Positions 33,617 through 42,930 are shown, numbered from the stretch's first letter. The stretch is DNA of 64,000 nt from Bacillota bacterium (GCA_023436305.1 JAEZJQ010000108.1:16675-80674); one strand, 5' to 3'. Program-made: numbers and translations. The notes: generated by a model not told the origin, from the letters alone.

Positions 33617-35122
33617 TTAGGACGGAATCGTAACATTAAACTTTTTACGGTCTTTTTTACAAAATATTTGAATCAAATTTCTCCCTGACACTGCGGCAGC
33701 CGGTAATCCGCCGCCCATTTCAACCCAATGTCCAATCATATGGAAGTTCTTTAATCCCGGCAAAATCTTCCGGATTTTGATCCGTTGTGTATCGGGAGTT
33801 ATCATCCAGCCTTCATATCCAGCTTGCCAAATACCCGTATAACGGTTAAATGTAAGCGGAGTGGCTACGTCCTGCATCACAATATTGGCGGCTATTCCCG
33901 GAAAACGTTTGTCCAACGCTGAAATCACTTGAGCGGTTATGGCTTCTTTTTCTTTTTTATATCGTTCCGGGTCTTTGCCTAACTCAACCCAAACGTTGTA
34001 ATCGGAATGTATCATGCACTCAATTAAAGTATGGCCTTGGGGAGCGGTGGAATTATCAAAATTATAAATGAGCGCGGTTAGGTGAGCGACTCTCTCATTA
34101 GCAACTGTAATAGGTTCGGTGAGTGGGAAATTAATTCCTAATATCCGCTGGGTAATATCGTTAAACGTTTTTTTCACTCCTAACGCCACATGAATTGGCG
34201 GCGGGAATGGGTGGAGTTTATCGTAATAGTTACAAATCTCTTTGGATACATACTTTTGATCGACCATCTCAAAAATGGTTGAATGACCATCTGCCGCCGA
34301 AATAATGTAATCCGCAAAATATTCGCTTCCATCTGCCAGCCGAACTCCAACCGCCTGATCATTTTTAACGATTATTTTAGCCACCTTGGAATTAAATTTA
34401 ATCTTCCCGCCTAAATCGTAATATCTATTTTCAATAGCCTTCGCAAAATAATATGGACCCCCTAATGGATAACCGGCTGCTTGCATATTTGTCCAGCCAA
34501 AAGTTAAGAATAAAAAGATCATCGAAAGTTGAGGGAGCCAAAAGTTAGGAATTGCTTCCCGTAAAAACTGGTTTTTAAAACGTAAAGCAAAATCCTGAAT
34601 CGTTACCTCCCGCCATTTATTCATGATTTTCATCACTGGCAAAAACGTAAACAGTAATTTCATACCGTCAATGGCACCATACATTTCCGGCGCTTTCAGG
34701 ACCGGCATATCATGTTTGCAGAAAACCCGCAAATCCTTCATGAGATCCGCAACAATATCCTTATCTTCCGGAGATATCTCCAATAAATGTTGTTCCAGCC
34801 GGTCGATATCGGAATACAATATTAATTTCTGGTTGTTGGGTCCCTCGATGCACATCAACTCTTCGGGGAAAAAAACTTGTCGTCTTTGTAAAGCGCCCAG
34901 TTCGTGCCAAATTTTATAAAAACTTAATTTAGGTCCGGCCCCAACCAACCAATGCAGCCCACCGTTGATAATAAATCCATTCCGTTCCCAACCAGTACAT
35001 AATCCACCGGCCAAATCGTGCATTTCAAAAATTTGGCTTTCATAGCCGTTCATTTGCGCGTAGCACCCGGCCGATAAACCCGCGAGTCCCGCGCCGATAA
35101 TAATAATTGATTTATTTGGCAT
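33617..35122 (-). CDS. CrtI/phytoene-desaturase-like FAD oxidoreductase 2
   Basis: A 501-residue paralogue of the next gene, obviously a tandem duplicate: the same start pattern (IIIIGAGLAGLSAGCYAQMNGY), GGLCTGWERNGFIINGGLHW, and C-terminal IGHWVEMGGGLPAAAVSGRNLIQIFCKKDRKKF. Identity looks near one half by eye throughout, so both copies are under constraint and probably act on different bonds or chain lengths. FAD-binding residues are intact. It follows the BtrH-like gene by 17 bp. Paired CrtI-type proteins with ketosynthases are known from lipid loci such as the proposed ladderane clusters of anammox bacteria, but the radical SAM enzymes of those loci are absent here. Confidence 0.88.
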   Translation of the reverse strand: MPNKSIIIIGAGLAGLSAGCYAQMNGYESQIFEMHDLAGGLCTGWERNGFIINGGLHWLVGAGPKLSFYKIWHELGALQRRQVFFPEELMCIEGPNNQKLILYSDIDRLEQHLLEISPEDKDIVADLMKDLRVFCKHDMPVLKAPEMYGAIDGMKLLFTFLPVMKIMNKWREVTIQDFALRFKNQFLREAIPNFWLPQLSMIFLFLTFGWTNMQAAGYPLGGPYYFAKAIENRYYDLGGKIKFNSKVAKIIVKNDQAVGVRLADGSEYFADYIISAADGHSTIFEMVDQKYVSKEICNYYDKLHPFPPPIHVALGVKKTFNDITQRILGINFPLTEPITVANERVAHLTALIYNFDNSTAPQGHTLIECMIHSDYNVWVELGKDPERYKKEKEAITAQVISALDKRFPGIAANIVMQDVATPLTFNRYTGIWQAGYEGWMITPDTQRIKIRKILPGLKNFHMIGHWVEMGGGLPAAAVSGRNLIQIFCKKDRKKFNVTIPS

Positions 35123-35139
35123 TCGTTTTCACCCTTTCT

Positions 35140-36225
35140 TTATATTTCGTCAAGAATATCAATCGCTTGGTTTTCTTGCTCTAATAATTTTGTAAAATCA
35201 ACTTTGGCTTTATCAATGATTTTACTATCTATATTTTCCCTGGTATTCCATAAAAAACTAATAATCTCTTTCCATTTTGCTGCAAGCTTTTGATAGCTTT
35301 GGATAATCTTATTTAACTTGGTAACCTTTACTTCATTATCCCCAATCAAAGCTAATTTTGAATTTAAGAATTTGGCAAAAGTATTTCGATGTAATCCTTT
35401 CCAATACATATTATCGAGATCCTTAGTAATACTTAATGAAAATTCCCGGTTTGGAAACGGCAACCCTAAATTCATTTCTAAATCATTAGTAAACTTGCTT
35501 AATCCCTCCAAACCGTGAGCGTATTTAATATTAAACTCGCCTGATAACTTGGAACGCATATTAAAAATAATTTTTTGTAAAGAAATTCTTACCAATTCCT
35601 TTTCGATTTGCTGAAAATCAACCGGGTTAAACTGCGGCAAAATTATGTACTCATAATAACATTTATTGGTATTCCCATATTCAAATTTAGGCATCGACCA
35701 CATCTTGCAAAAATCAGCCTCGGGTACCTTAAGTATTTGTCCACTCAGATGATCACCGCATAAAACATTGCCATTATCAATCCCCACGACAATCATTTCA
35801 TGGGGGTAGGCATTGAAAATATGATTCTTGTCCCAAACCGCTAAATTATCCCCAACAGTCTTCCTGACTACTGGATTTGGATAAAAATTAATAATATCTT
35901 TGAAGTTAATTTCCACAATTACCGGTATTTTATATTGATTGGTTAACAATGCTAAATCATTTAAATTTCCGTTATACTCGCAATACCATTCTCCGGATAG
36001 AAGGTAATGAATATTTTTTAACATATTGGTGACTTTCCCAAATAAGGAGAAAAAGCTTTTCTCATTTTTTTCGTAAACTGCGTAAATAAAATATAAAGCG
36101 CTACTAAAACCAAAGATCTCTTCTTCAGTAAAATGATAGCCGAAATAATTCAGGAGCGTCATATCGGCAAAGTAGCGGCATTCCATGGTCGGTTTAAAGA
36201 AATTGGTATTGAGAGTGATCATCAT
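35140..36225 (-). CDS. BtrH-like (BtrH_N/DUF4872) protein 2
   Basis: A 361-residue protein resembling the BtrH N-terminal and DUF4872 pair. The opening is MECRYFADMTLLNYFGYHFTEEEIFGFSSALYF, with Cys16 in the expected nucleophile place but lacking the usual HC-T-T pattern. A later AYPHEMIVVGIDNGNVLCGDH supplies the His and Asp of the papain-like fold. In butirosin synthesis BtrH transfers an acyl chain from the ACP BtrI to an amine. With an ACP in this cluster an acyl transfer role is reasonable. The start is an ATG pair at 36225/36222 behind GAGAGG. The C-terminal 150 residues are helical. Confidence 0.7.
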   Translation of the reverse strand: MMITLNTNFFKPTMECRYFADMTLLNYFGYHFTEEEIFGFSSALYFIYAVYEKNEKSFFSLFGKVTNMLKNIHYLLSGEWYCEYNGNLNDLALLTNQYKIPVIVEINFKDIINFYPNPVVRKTVGDNLAVWDKNHIFNAYPHEMIVVGIDNGNVLCGDHLSGQILKVPEADFCKMWSMPKFEYGNTNKCYYEYIILPQFNPVDFQQIEKELVRISLQKIIFNMRSKLSGEFNIKYAHGLEGLSKFTNDLEMNLGLPFPNREFSLSITKDLDNMYWKGLHRNTFAKFLNSKLALIGDNEVKVTKLNKIIQSYQKLAAKWKEIISFLWNTRENIDSKIIDKAKVDFTKLLEQENQAIDILDEI

Positions 36226-36233
36226 ATACCTCT

Positions 36234-37283
36234 CTAAAATTTAATTGCGTTATATAAGTTCAGCGCTAACCGTTTTTCCTCGTCAATGATTTCCTTGAGT
36301 AACAATTGATCCGGATGCTCAACGGAAGATCGCGCCGTGGCTAGCTTATACTCTAAAATTTTAATAAATTCTTTCCAGCGGTTGGCGAGACCCAAATAAT
36401 CTTTCCCAATGTTTTCTAACTCCGATTTTCCTAGTATTGGGGTAATTTTTAATAAAAATCGTCCATAGATCCGCCGAAAATTACCGCCTCCAGTTCCAAT
36501 TTTCTCTAATGGATAATAAATCATTGAAATCGTATTTCGAAAGACTTCATGGTCCCGGCATTCACTTAACTGCACAAAGTCCCGGTAAAAACTATCCATT
36601 CCTTTTAACCCTGAAAAACTATTTACCGGGTTATAAGGATGAATTAACTCATGGATATTGCAGAGAATGGCATACCTTATAATCTCTTTGAAAGCTTGAT
36701 TATCAATTCCGGTATTGTATAAATTGACCTCATAAAAATAATTATATAAAGGAAAAGGTTTGATTCGCTCCGCGGCCCAAGCTGTTTTAAAGATACTGGA
36801 ATCAATTTTTAATACCGGCCACAAATGATCCTTTAACCATAAATAAAGACCACCTTGATACTCCTCATAACCAACAATTAATACATGATGTTCGCTAAAC
36901 GGATAATACTGCATGAGTTTCAATAAATTGTTGCTGATATAACTCAAACAATTCATATCCGTAACGACGATTACCGGCACACTATGATGTAGTCTATCAA
37001 TAATCTTTTGTAATTGATGGGAATAATCACCGCCGTTGATTCTCGGAAAAAAACCGAAGTTTTTCAAAGTATTGTCGATTAAGCTGTTACCCCGTCCTGA
37101 GATATAAGGATAGGGATAATCCTTATATCTAAAATAGACAAATCCTAATCCTTTTCCGACACCGAAAATCAGATCTTCATCCAAATCCAATCCAAAATAA
37201 CTTAATAAATTCATCGTCGCCGTCGTCGAACAATGAACCCCAAGTTTCCATTTAAACTCAATTTGACAACCGTTAGATATCAT
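36234..37283 (-). CDS. BtrH-like (BtrH_N/DUF4872) acyltransferase candidate 1
   Basis: About 349 residues. It shows the family opening VHCSTTATMNLLSYFGLDLDEDLIFGVGKGLGFVYF, with the likely nucleophile Cys in the HC-S-T-T motif, then PVIVVTDMNCLSY and the His-containing EHHVLIVGYEE, followed by LKDHLWP. The C-terminal half is helical, as in DUF4872. BtrH in butirosin assembly moves an acyl group from a carrier protein to an aminoglycoside, so this copy is the best candidate for attaching the chain made by the local ACP system to an acceptor. The start at 37283 is chosen by homology length; an ATG at 37361 would overlap the previous gene by 33 bp. Confidence 0.75.
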   Translation of the reverse strand: MISNGCQIEFKWKLGVHCSTTATMNLLSYFGLDLDEDLIFGVGKGLGFVYFRYKDYPYPYISGRGNSLIDNTLKNFGFFPRINGGDYSHQLQKIIDRLHHSVPVIVVTDMNCLSYISNNLLKLMQYYPFSEHHVLIVGYEEYQGGLYLWLKDHLWPVLKIDSSIFKTAWAAERIKPFPLYNYFYEVNLYNTGIDNQAFKEIIRYAILCNIHELIHPYNPVNSFSGLKGMDSFYRDFVQLSECRDHEVFRNTISMIYYPLEKIGTGGGNFRRIYGRFLLKITPILGKSELENIGKDYLGLANRWKEFIKILEYKLATARSSVEHPDQLLLKEIIDEEKRLALNLYNAIKF

Positions 37284-37327
37284 GATAACACAGACTCTTC
37301 TTTGCTTTTTAATCTCTCGAATATGCT

Positions 37328-38050
37328 TCAAAGGTAGTTTTGGTATTCTTTCTGCCACCATCTTTGCCGGTTTCGAAAGTCCTTATAAAAACCGGGTTTA
37401 ATATTTCTTAAACGATGGAGGTTTTTCAACCGCTGAAATTGCATATTGGAATAAAACATTCCCCGGTACAGCAGATATTTAAAATCAAGCGCCGGTATCG
37501 GTAGCTCTACAATCAAAAAATCCAAATCTTCCAAGGACTCCAATTCGCTTTTGCTGATCTCCTGGTGATAAAGAGTATTGCTATCTTCCAGACATAGTAC
37601 TGAAAACACTTCCGCTTGATGGCTGTATCTTAAAAAATATACCAATTGCAACCGGCCACCATTGGATAATAAACCAATGATCGGTGTCATTTGGAGGCCC
37701 GTTTTAAATACTCCATCATTCAACAACTGGATTAGAAGGTTAATATTATAATATTTATATTTTATTTCCATATTTTTAGTAAAAAACCACCGCTTAGAAA
37801 AGGCCCCCAGGTTAAAGAAAAATTGATCGATTAGATCCAGCTCATTCGGCCAAAAAATGTTTCCCTGTTGATCTATGTAAATATAAGGCAAGCTAATCAC
37901 CATTGCAATATATATATCACCAACAGAAACCCAATCCCAACCATAATAGTAGCTTAAGATTCCTTTAACCGCACCGATTTCTTTCCTACTCCACGTAATT
38001 TTTTGATTTAAGTGCAGATAGTGATTGTAAACTGTCGCAGGTAAAGCCAT
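37328..38050 (-). CDS. Hypothetical protein, possibly a diverged BtrH-like relative
   Basis: A 240-residue soluble protein without a recognised family. The pattern near residues 27-60 (ILSYYYGWDWVSVGDIYIAMVISLPYIY) and the central LIQLLNDGVFKTGLQMTPIIG echo the BtrH_N layout of its two downstream neighbours, but the nucleophile Cys and the His are missing. It may be a non-catalytic relative or partner of these. The C-terminus is basic and rich in Arg, Trp and Tyr. It starts five bases after the preceding gene ends, so translation is coupled. Function cannot be assigned. Confidence 0.55.
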   Translation of the reverse strand: MALPATVYNHYLHLNQKITWSRKEIGAVKGILSYYYGWDWVSVGDIYIAMVISLPYIYIDQQGNIFWPNELDLIDQFFFNLGAFSKRWFFTKNMEIKYKYYNINLLIQLLNDGVFKTGLQMTPIIGLLSNGGRLQLVYFLRYSHQAEVFSVLCLEDSNTLYHQEISKSELESLEDLDFLIVELPIPALDFKYLLYRGMFYSNMQFQRLKNLHRLRNIKPGFYKDFRNRQRWWQKEYQNYL

Positions 38051-38055
38051 GCGAA

Positions 38056-38727
38056 TCAGTTGGTCTCATTGAGCAATTGAGTAATGGTTTTCGGAGTACC
38101 TGGCCCCCCTCTAACCCCTTCATATCTGACAAAAGTATGATCAGAAATCCGGAACCAGTAGTTTACACTCCAAAACATAGATAGAAAGCCTTGTAAAGTT
38201 ACAGTGACTTTCATGGCTTCTATTTTTTGATCATTGACAGTAATTACTTCAGTATTCTTTTTTTTAGCAATCATTTTATAGGTCTTTAAATTGTTGGGTT
38301 GGATCATCCAAAAGGCGGTAGTCTGATCATTTGATTTCAAAAAATTAACCAATGAAACTTCAATAAACTCAAACCAGGGCGCTTGGTCGATTTTAATGTT
38401 ATTTTGGATCTCTTTTTTATTCAAAGTTCCTTTGAGTTTAATGATATCGCCCGCTCTTTCGGCCTCAATTGCTGTTCCTTGAGTGGTGTTCGAATATTTC
38501 CAGGTTTTGGTGGCATAATCTTTGGAACAAACAAGTTGATGGGTTTCATTGTTATTTGAAAAACTGATAGTGATGTCGTTTAGTCCATCATCTTGCGTTA
38601 AATTGGTAGTCATCGAATTATTACCGGTCGTTTCTTTATAAATATATGTTTTCCCATCAACACAAGTATAAGTTCCCAAACAAACAACCAATAACAGGCA
38701 GAAAACCAATAAAAATCTTTTCATCAT
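38056..38727 (-). CDS. Secreted beta-rich protein of the export module
   Basis: A 223-residue exported protein. An N-terminal signal peptide (FLLVFCLLLVVCLGTYTC) lacks a clean lipobox. The mature part is a string of beta strands without Cys-rich or catalytic motifs; the end (QKIEAMKVTVTLQGFLSMFW, WFRISDHTFVRYEG) recalls DUF3108-like periplasmic proteins that accompany Lol-type transporters. The start at 38727 follows AAGGAGC, and the codon sits two bases before the stop of the ABC ATPase gene. It likely works outside the cytoplasmic membrane with the LolA-like and beta-barrel proteins. The assignment is weak. Confidence 0.6.
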   Translation of the reverse strand: MMKRFLLVFCLLLVVCLGTYTCVDGKTYIYKETTGNNSMTTNLTQDDGLNDITISFSNNNETHQLVCSKDYATKTWKYSNTTQGTAIEAERAGDIIKLKGTLNKKEIQNNIKIDQAPWFEFIEVSLVNFLKSNDQTTAFWMIQPNNLKTYKMIAKKKNTEVITVNDQKIEAMKVTVTLQGFLSMFWSVNYWFRISDHTFVRYEGVRGGPGTPKTITQLLNETN

Positions 38728-38728
38728 A

Positions 38729-39421
38729 TTACGCTCCTTTATTAATTTTAATGTTTTCAATAACTCCATCTTTGATTTCACAAATGCGATGCGCATACTT
38801 CATCACTCGCGGATCATGGGTTGAAAATATCAAGGTCGTACCATATTTTTTATTGATTTCCACCATTAAATCCATTACTTTGATCGCTGTTTCCCCGTCA
38901 AGGTTACCGGTCGGTTCATCTGCCAACACAATTTGAGCCCTAGTTACCAACGCTCTGGCCACAGCAACTCTCTGGCGTTGCCCTCCCGACAATTCATCAA
39001 TGTTCCTCTTTTCCAAACCTTTAAGCCCCACCATTTCAACGGCCGAACTAACTCTTTCTTTGATTTCAGCGGCGGAAACATTCGAAAATAAAAGCGGAAA
39101 CTCTACATTTTCAAATACATTAAGTGTTGGAAAGAGATTGAAAAATTGAAAAACAAAACTTACCGTATTTTTCCTATAATTAACTTTATCTTTCGGTGAC
39201 AAATTGCCGATTGTGAGTGAATCTACATGGATTTCTCCTTTGGTTGGAGTGTCAAGTGTACCTAACAGATTAATTAGAGTAGTCTTTCCGCTCCCTGACG
39301 GCCCGACTAGAGCGATAATTTCCCCTTTGGATATTTCGAGATTAATCCCCCGCAATGCGGGTATTCCTACCTTCCCTAACTGGTAACTATGTTCCACATT
39401 CACAAATTTTATAAATGACAT
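38729..39421 (-). CDS. LolD/MacB-type ABC transporter ATPase
   Basis: A 230-residue ATPase of the LolD/MacB group that drives mechanotransmission through FtsX-like permeases rather than substrate channels. Walker A is GPSGSGKTT, Q-loop FVFQFFNLFPTLNVFENVEFP, signature LSGGQRQRVAVARAL, Walker B VLADEPTGNLD, and the switch His lies in FSTHDPRV. All are intact. Two FtsX-like permease genes lie upstream in the same cluster, with a LolA-like carrier between. Together they would lift a lipid-like product or lipoprotein from the inner membrane. The gene lies 35 bp downstream of the beta-barrel gene. Confidence 0.93.
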   Translation of the reverse strand: MSFIKFVNVEHSYQLGKVGIPALRGINLEISKGEIIALVGPSGSGKTTLINLLGTLDTPTKGEIHVDSLTIGNLSPKDKVNYRKNTVSFVFQFFNLFPTLNVFENVEFPLLFSNVSAAEIKERVSSAVEMVGLKGLEKRNIDELSGGQRQRVAVARALVTRAQIVLADEPTGNLDGETAIKVMDLMVEINKKYGTTLIFSTHDPRVMKYAHRICEIKDGVIENIKINKGA

Positions 39422-39456
39422 CTTGATTCCCCTTTATTTATCATTTTAATATTCTT

Positions 39457-40563
39457 TTATTGAGTACCAAAAAATACTGAAAAATTAATGTAAATTTCGC
39501 ATTGTGTATCGGTTAATCGTGGAAACTCTTTTTGGCTATCGCTAAAGAAACAATAATAGCCGCCAAAGCGGATCATACTTTCTTTGGTGGGAAAAAATGA
39601 AATCAAAAAGTTAATCAAGCCGCTTTTATCATCGTCAATATTCCATATTCCACCCAAAGATGCCCTTACATAGACATCGTTGTATACCAATCCGGTATAG
39701 AGATAGTTTTGCAGTGTTTCACCCAGTATCGGAATTTCCCCAGGGTGGTTGATGAAATAATCATTCATACTTAAAGCGCCATCAATATTTTTAAAATACT
39801 CTACATGTATTTGCAGAGGGTTCCCGATATATGGCAGAGTAGGGTTCGTTTGGATTCCGAGCAAATACTTTTGTTGCGATTGAAAATTGACAGTTTGAAA
39901 TTCGCTATATGCGGTCAAAAAATCAAAAACCGGAAATCTCAGATATCCCCCATAGATACTTTCCCCTGATTGAAAACCTCCCACCAAAAAGCTTTCAAAC
40001 GAACCCACACCAAGCTTCATGGATAACACTTTTTTTAGTGAATAATCTTTGCCGGGAATCAATAACCCCGATAATTCATAGTCAAATAAACGGCTCTTCC
40101 CAAAGGTCGAAAAAGAAGTCAAGAAAATTCCCTCATCAGACCCCCGCTTTTCATCATCACGATACAGAGGAGATCTTTGCGGATTTATGATATCCGCCGG
40201 GTTCCATGCGTAAGCGACACCTTTGAGAGTCCTATCCTTGCCGATTTTAAAGCAATAACTATCCCCCATATAAGAAACATAGGCTTTATTGGCCGTAAAA
40301 CCAAAAATATCATTATTGTATGTACCTTTTAATCCGACAAACCCAGTGACATTATCAGCCACGATATTAAAATTCGGAGCAAACAATATTTTACCGGTAA
40401 ACCCTTGATTCACCGGATTCGTGATAAAATCATCATAACCCAGTTCGGTTTCAATCTTACCGTACATCTCAAAACTGGCAGTCGCATTACCGGCGATGAC
40501 AAAAATCAGTACGGCGGTAATCAATAATGTTTTAAAAATATAAGTGACGCTGTTAGTTTTCAT
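39457..40563 (-). CDS. Predicted outer-membrane beta-barrel protein
   Basis: A 368-residue exported protein. A clear signal peptide (LLITAVLIFVIAGNATA) is followed by alternating short beta strands, for example FEMYGKIETELGYDDF, VTGFVGLKGTYNNDIFGFTANKAYVSYMG and YVRASLGGIWNIDD. It ends in an aromatic strand YINFSVFF near the C-terminus, the usual last-strand pattern of outer-membrane barrels. There are no hydrophobic helices after the signal. It overlaps the ACP stop by 11 bp; the start is ATG 40563. Such a protein in a Bacillota genome implies an outer membrane. It may be the terminal exporter or receiver for the cluster product. The family is not recognised. Confidence 0.7.
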   Translation of the reverse strand: MKTNSVTYIFKTLLITAVLIFVIAGNATASFEMYGKIETELGYDDFITNPVNQGFTGKILFAPNFNIVADNVTGFVGLKGTYNNDIFGFTANKAYVSYMGDSYCFKIGKDRTLKGVAYAWNPADIINPQRSPLYRDDEKRGSDEGIFLTSFSTFGKSRLFDYELSGLLIPGKDYSLKKVLSMKLGVGSFESFLVGGFQSGESIYGGYLRFPVFDFLTAYSEFQTVNFQSQQKYLLGIQTNPTLPYIGNPLQIHVEYFKNIDGALSMNDYFINHPGEIPILGETLQNYLYTGLVYNDVYVRASLGGIWNIDDDKSGLINFLISFFPTKESMIRFGGYYCFFSDSQKEFPRLTDTQCEIYINFSVFFGTQ

Positions 40564-40825
40564 TTTGGGTCTTCTCAAGTATATAGTTGGTTAAAGTTCC
40601 GATATTCTGAAAGATAACCGGTCCTTCCTCTTCGGTTATCGTTACTCCAAATTCATTGCTTAGACCGACCACAATCTCCAAACCATCCACCGAATCCAAC
40701 CCTAATGAACTTTCCCCAGGTCCGAATATCTGGGTGTCACTGTTAATTTCTTCGGGTTTGATTGGTAAATTCAATCGACAAATCAGAATATCTTTGATTT
40801 TGGCTTCAACTTCGTTGTAATCCAT
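40553..40825 (-). CDS. Acyl carrier protein
   Basis: A 90-residue acyl carrier protein. The phosphopantetheine site is Ser45 in LGLDSVDGLEI, with the acidic helix II typical of ACPs. The N-terminal part is longer than in housekeeping AcpP, and the loop GPGESSLGLDS resembles the dedicated ACPs of type II polyketide and aryl-polyene loci. It would carry the growing chain for the ketosynthase pair, the FabG-like reductase and the FabZ-like dehydratase encoded in the same cluster, and could feed the BtrH-like proteins. No phosphopantetheinyl transferase gene lies in the window, so activation must use one encoded elsewhere. Confidence 0.92.
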   Translation of the reverse strand: MDYNEVEAKIKDILICRLNLPIKPEEINSDTQIFGPGESSLGLDSVDGLEIVVGLSNEFGVTITEEEGPVIFQNIGTLTNYILEKTQNEN

Positions 40826-40849
40826 AACTTACCCTCCTAAAGTTTTACA

Positions 40850-41653
40850 TTAATTCATTGCTTTACTTAATTTATCCATATAATTTTCAGAAAAATAAAT
40901 ATCAGGAATTTTAATGTCATAGTTAGCTTCCTTATAATATAAAACCGTATAATTACTTGCCTGAAGCGTGGTCCGCATAATTAAACGTTTTGGTTTCAAC
41001 TTCCCCCCTAAATCGCTCACATCAAGGAATGACAAAATTCCCAACAATTTCCCCGATAAAGTATAATACTCTTCACGCAATGGCATCTTATTAGCATCAA
41101 CAAAGAGTCGTATTTTGGGATAATTGACTGTTTTCTCTTTTTTAGCGGTGCATTCAATAATATAGCCGGATGCCTTAACTCCTTCAAGTTTGCTTTCATT
41201 TACAAACGGTAGCGCCTCAATCTCATTTTTATTTAAACTAATCAATTTTGAATGATAATCATTAACAATGTTAACACTTACGATGTCCGCGAACGATAAA
41301 TCACTCCCAAGAATTTTTTGGCTTTGAGAGGTTCGGATGATTTTTTCAATAGATGGGTAATAAATCCAAGAGCTTTTTTCATTTAACAAATAAACGGTCC
41401 CTTTATCGACTATAGGCCGATCCACCCTGGATACAAACGTTCTTCCCTTACTCCAAATAGAAAGATCATATTTAGTTACCCGGCTGCCACGGGTTATTTC
41501 GATACTCGCCAAAAAGCGGGCATTTTTTTCCACTAATATTGAATCGACGGTATTGATTATGGAACCGATTTCGTCGGTTTGGTCTTCCCCATAAGCAATT
41601 GAACTAAATACTAAACAAACGGCAAATAGAATTTTCAATAGCGTTTGGCGCAT
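40850..41653 (-). CDS. LolA-like outer-membrane lipoprotein-sorting protein
   Basis: A 267-residue exported protein of the LolA-like group (PF17131 type). The signal peptide is LLKILFAVCLVFSSIAYG. The mature part has the diagnostic stretch KSSWIYYPSIEKIIRTSQSQKILGSDLSFADIV, and LPFVNESKLEGVKASGYIIEC, then VDANKMPLREEYYTLSGKLL. These half-barrel proteins hold lipids or acyl chains while crossing the periplasm. The start at 41653 follows GGACGGGTG and avoids overlap with the permease gene. It lies between the permease pair and the ACP. It is a strong hint that a hydrophobic product moves outward from the inner membrane. Confidence 0.85.
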   Translation of the reverse strand: MRQTLLKILFAVCLVFSSIAYGEDQTDEIGSIINTVDSILVEKNARFLASIEITRGSRVTKYDLSIWSKGRTFVSRVDRPIVDKGTVYLLNEKSSWIYYPSIEKIIRTSQSQKILGSDLSFADIVSVNIVNDYHSKLISLNKNEIEALPFVNESKLEGVKASGYIIECTAKKEKTVNYPKIRLFVDANKMPLREEYYTLSGKLLGILSFLDVSDLGGKLKPKRLIMRTTLQASNYTVLYYKEANYDIKIPDIYFSENYMDKLSKAMN

Positions 41654-41682
41654 TTCAATCACCCGTCCTTGCTTTTTTCTTA

Positions 41683-42930
41683 TTATATTTCTTTCAAGGC
41701 ATCTACTGGTTTTAATTTTAAAACATTGATGATCGGGGGAATCGATCCCAAAAAGGCAATAATTGAAATCAATACAATGGAATTGAATAAAAGCCATCCA
41801 TTGAATTGAAAGTACAAAACATCCGAAGCGAACATATACTTCATGGCATCGTTGGTGGCGGGGATACCGATTCTTGATAAAATCATTACCCCAATGAAGC
41901 CAATAGTACTTCCGATGAGCGAGGGATACAGACCCAATACCATACCTTCGCTACTTAACAGCCAAAATATTCTCCGCTTGGATAATCCCAGTGAATTCAT
42001 TATCCCAATTTCACGATGCCGGTTATAAGTACTGATAATTAGCGTACTGTAAACGAACAAGAAAATCGTAATATACATTAAAAGATTGGATAACCATGAG
42101 AAAAAACTGACTGCAGTATGGATATCGATAAAAAATTTACCGGATACTTTTGGTAAAACGATTTTCCATTGTGGGGGTATTTTTTTCTGTAAAGCCGGGA
42201 ATGTCTTTCCAATCTGCGACTTTTGTTTGGCGACGACTAAAACCGATGAATAAGTATCTGTTGCCAGATGCAAGGATTTTTTTAAGACCGTATAGTCAAT
42301 AAAGGCTTGATTTTCGGAAATGGCCGGGAACCCTCTTCCTACAAAAATACCGCCGACTTTCAACTTGGCAGGAATCGGCATGCCATTTTCTCCTACAAAA
42401 AAGAGATAAATATCCTCACCCAATTTTAAATTAAGCTTTTGGCCGATTTTTTCATTAATATATACAATATCGCCTTGCTGGTGGTATTGGCCTTGAAATC
42501 TAATTTTTGAAAGCGCGTATTCTTGTTCATTGGCGAAATCACATCCGACAATGATGGCAAAATCGTTTTCTACATCATTTTTTCCCATTATGTTAGCATA
42601 TAAAACCATCCTTCTCAGGACTTTGGCTACATTCGGTTCTGACCGCAGCTCCCGAAGATATCCGTTATCATCGGTAATCATTTCGTTCCATCCCACCTGG
42701 ATTGGGCTTGGATCTGATTTCAACTTAACCGATTCAGATACAATGGTATAATCACCGGTATAACTATCCGTCATCAATTTAAGTAACTGCCTTTTCATGC
42801 CTTCGTTATATCCGCCCCCAAAAACCATAAAAAATGCGCTAAATCCAATGGCGAACATAATAATCCGGTTTCTTTTATATGATAAAATGTTTTTGAGGGA
42901 GATTTTTAATATCTTTAAAAATTTAGCCAT
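41683..42930 (-). CDS. FtsX/LolCE-like ABC permease 2
   Basis: A 415-residue permease. It has one N-terminal membrane helix (about 18-40), a large extracytoplasmic domain of about 220 residues, and three C-terminal helices: WLSNLLMYITIFLFVYSTLII, then VLGLYPSLIGSTIGFIGVMIL and FNSIVLISIIAFLGSIPPIINVLKLKP. This is the FtsX/MacB topology of LolC and LolE. The loop STYNRHREIGIMNSLGLSKRRI is the coupling region for the ATPase. It overlaps the first permease gene by 8 bp. With that gene it would form the heterodimer driven by the ATPase at 38729-39421. Confidence 0.88.
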   Translation of the reverse strand: MAKFLKILKISLKNILSYKRNRIIMFAIGFSAFFMVFGGGYNEGMKRQLLKLMTDSYTGDYTIVSESVKLKSDPSPIQVGWNEMITDDNGYLRELRSEPNVAKVLRRMVLYANIMGKNDVENDFAIIVGCDFANEQEYALSKIRFQGQYHQQGDIVYINEKIGQKLNLKLGEDIYLFFVGENGMPIPAKLKVGGIFVGRGFPAISENQAFIDYTVLKKSLHLATDTYSSVLVVAKQKSQIGKTFPALQKKIPPQWKIVLPKVSGKFFIDIHTAVSFFSWLSNLLMYITIFLFVYSTLIISTYNRHREIGIMNSLGLSKRRIFWLLSSEGMVLGLYPSLIGSTIGFIGVMILSRIGIPATNDAMKYMFASDVLYFQFNGWLLFNSIVLISIIAFLGSIPPIINVLKLKPVDALKEI

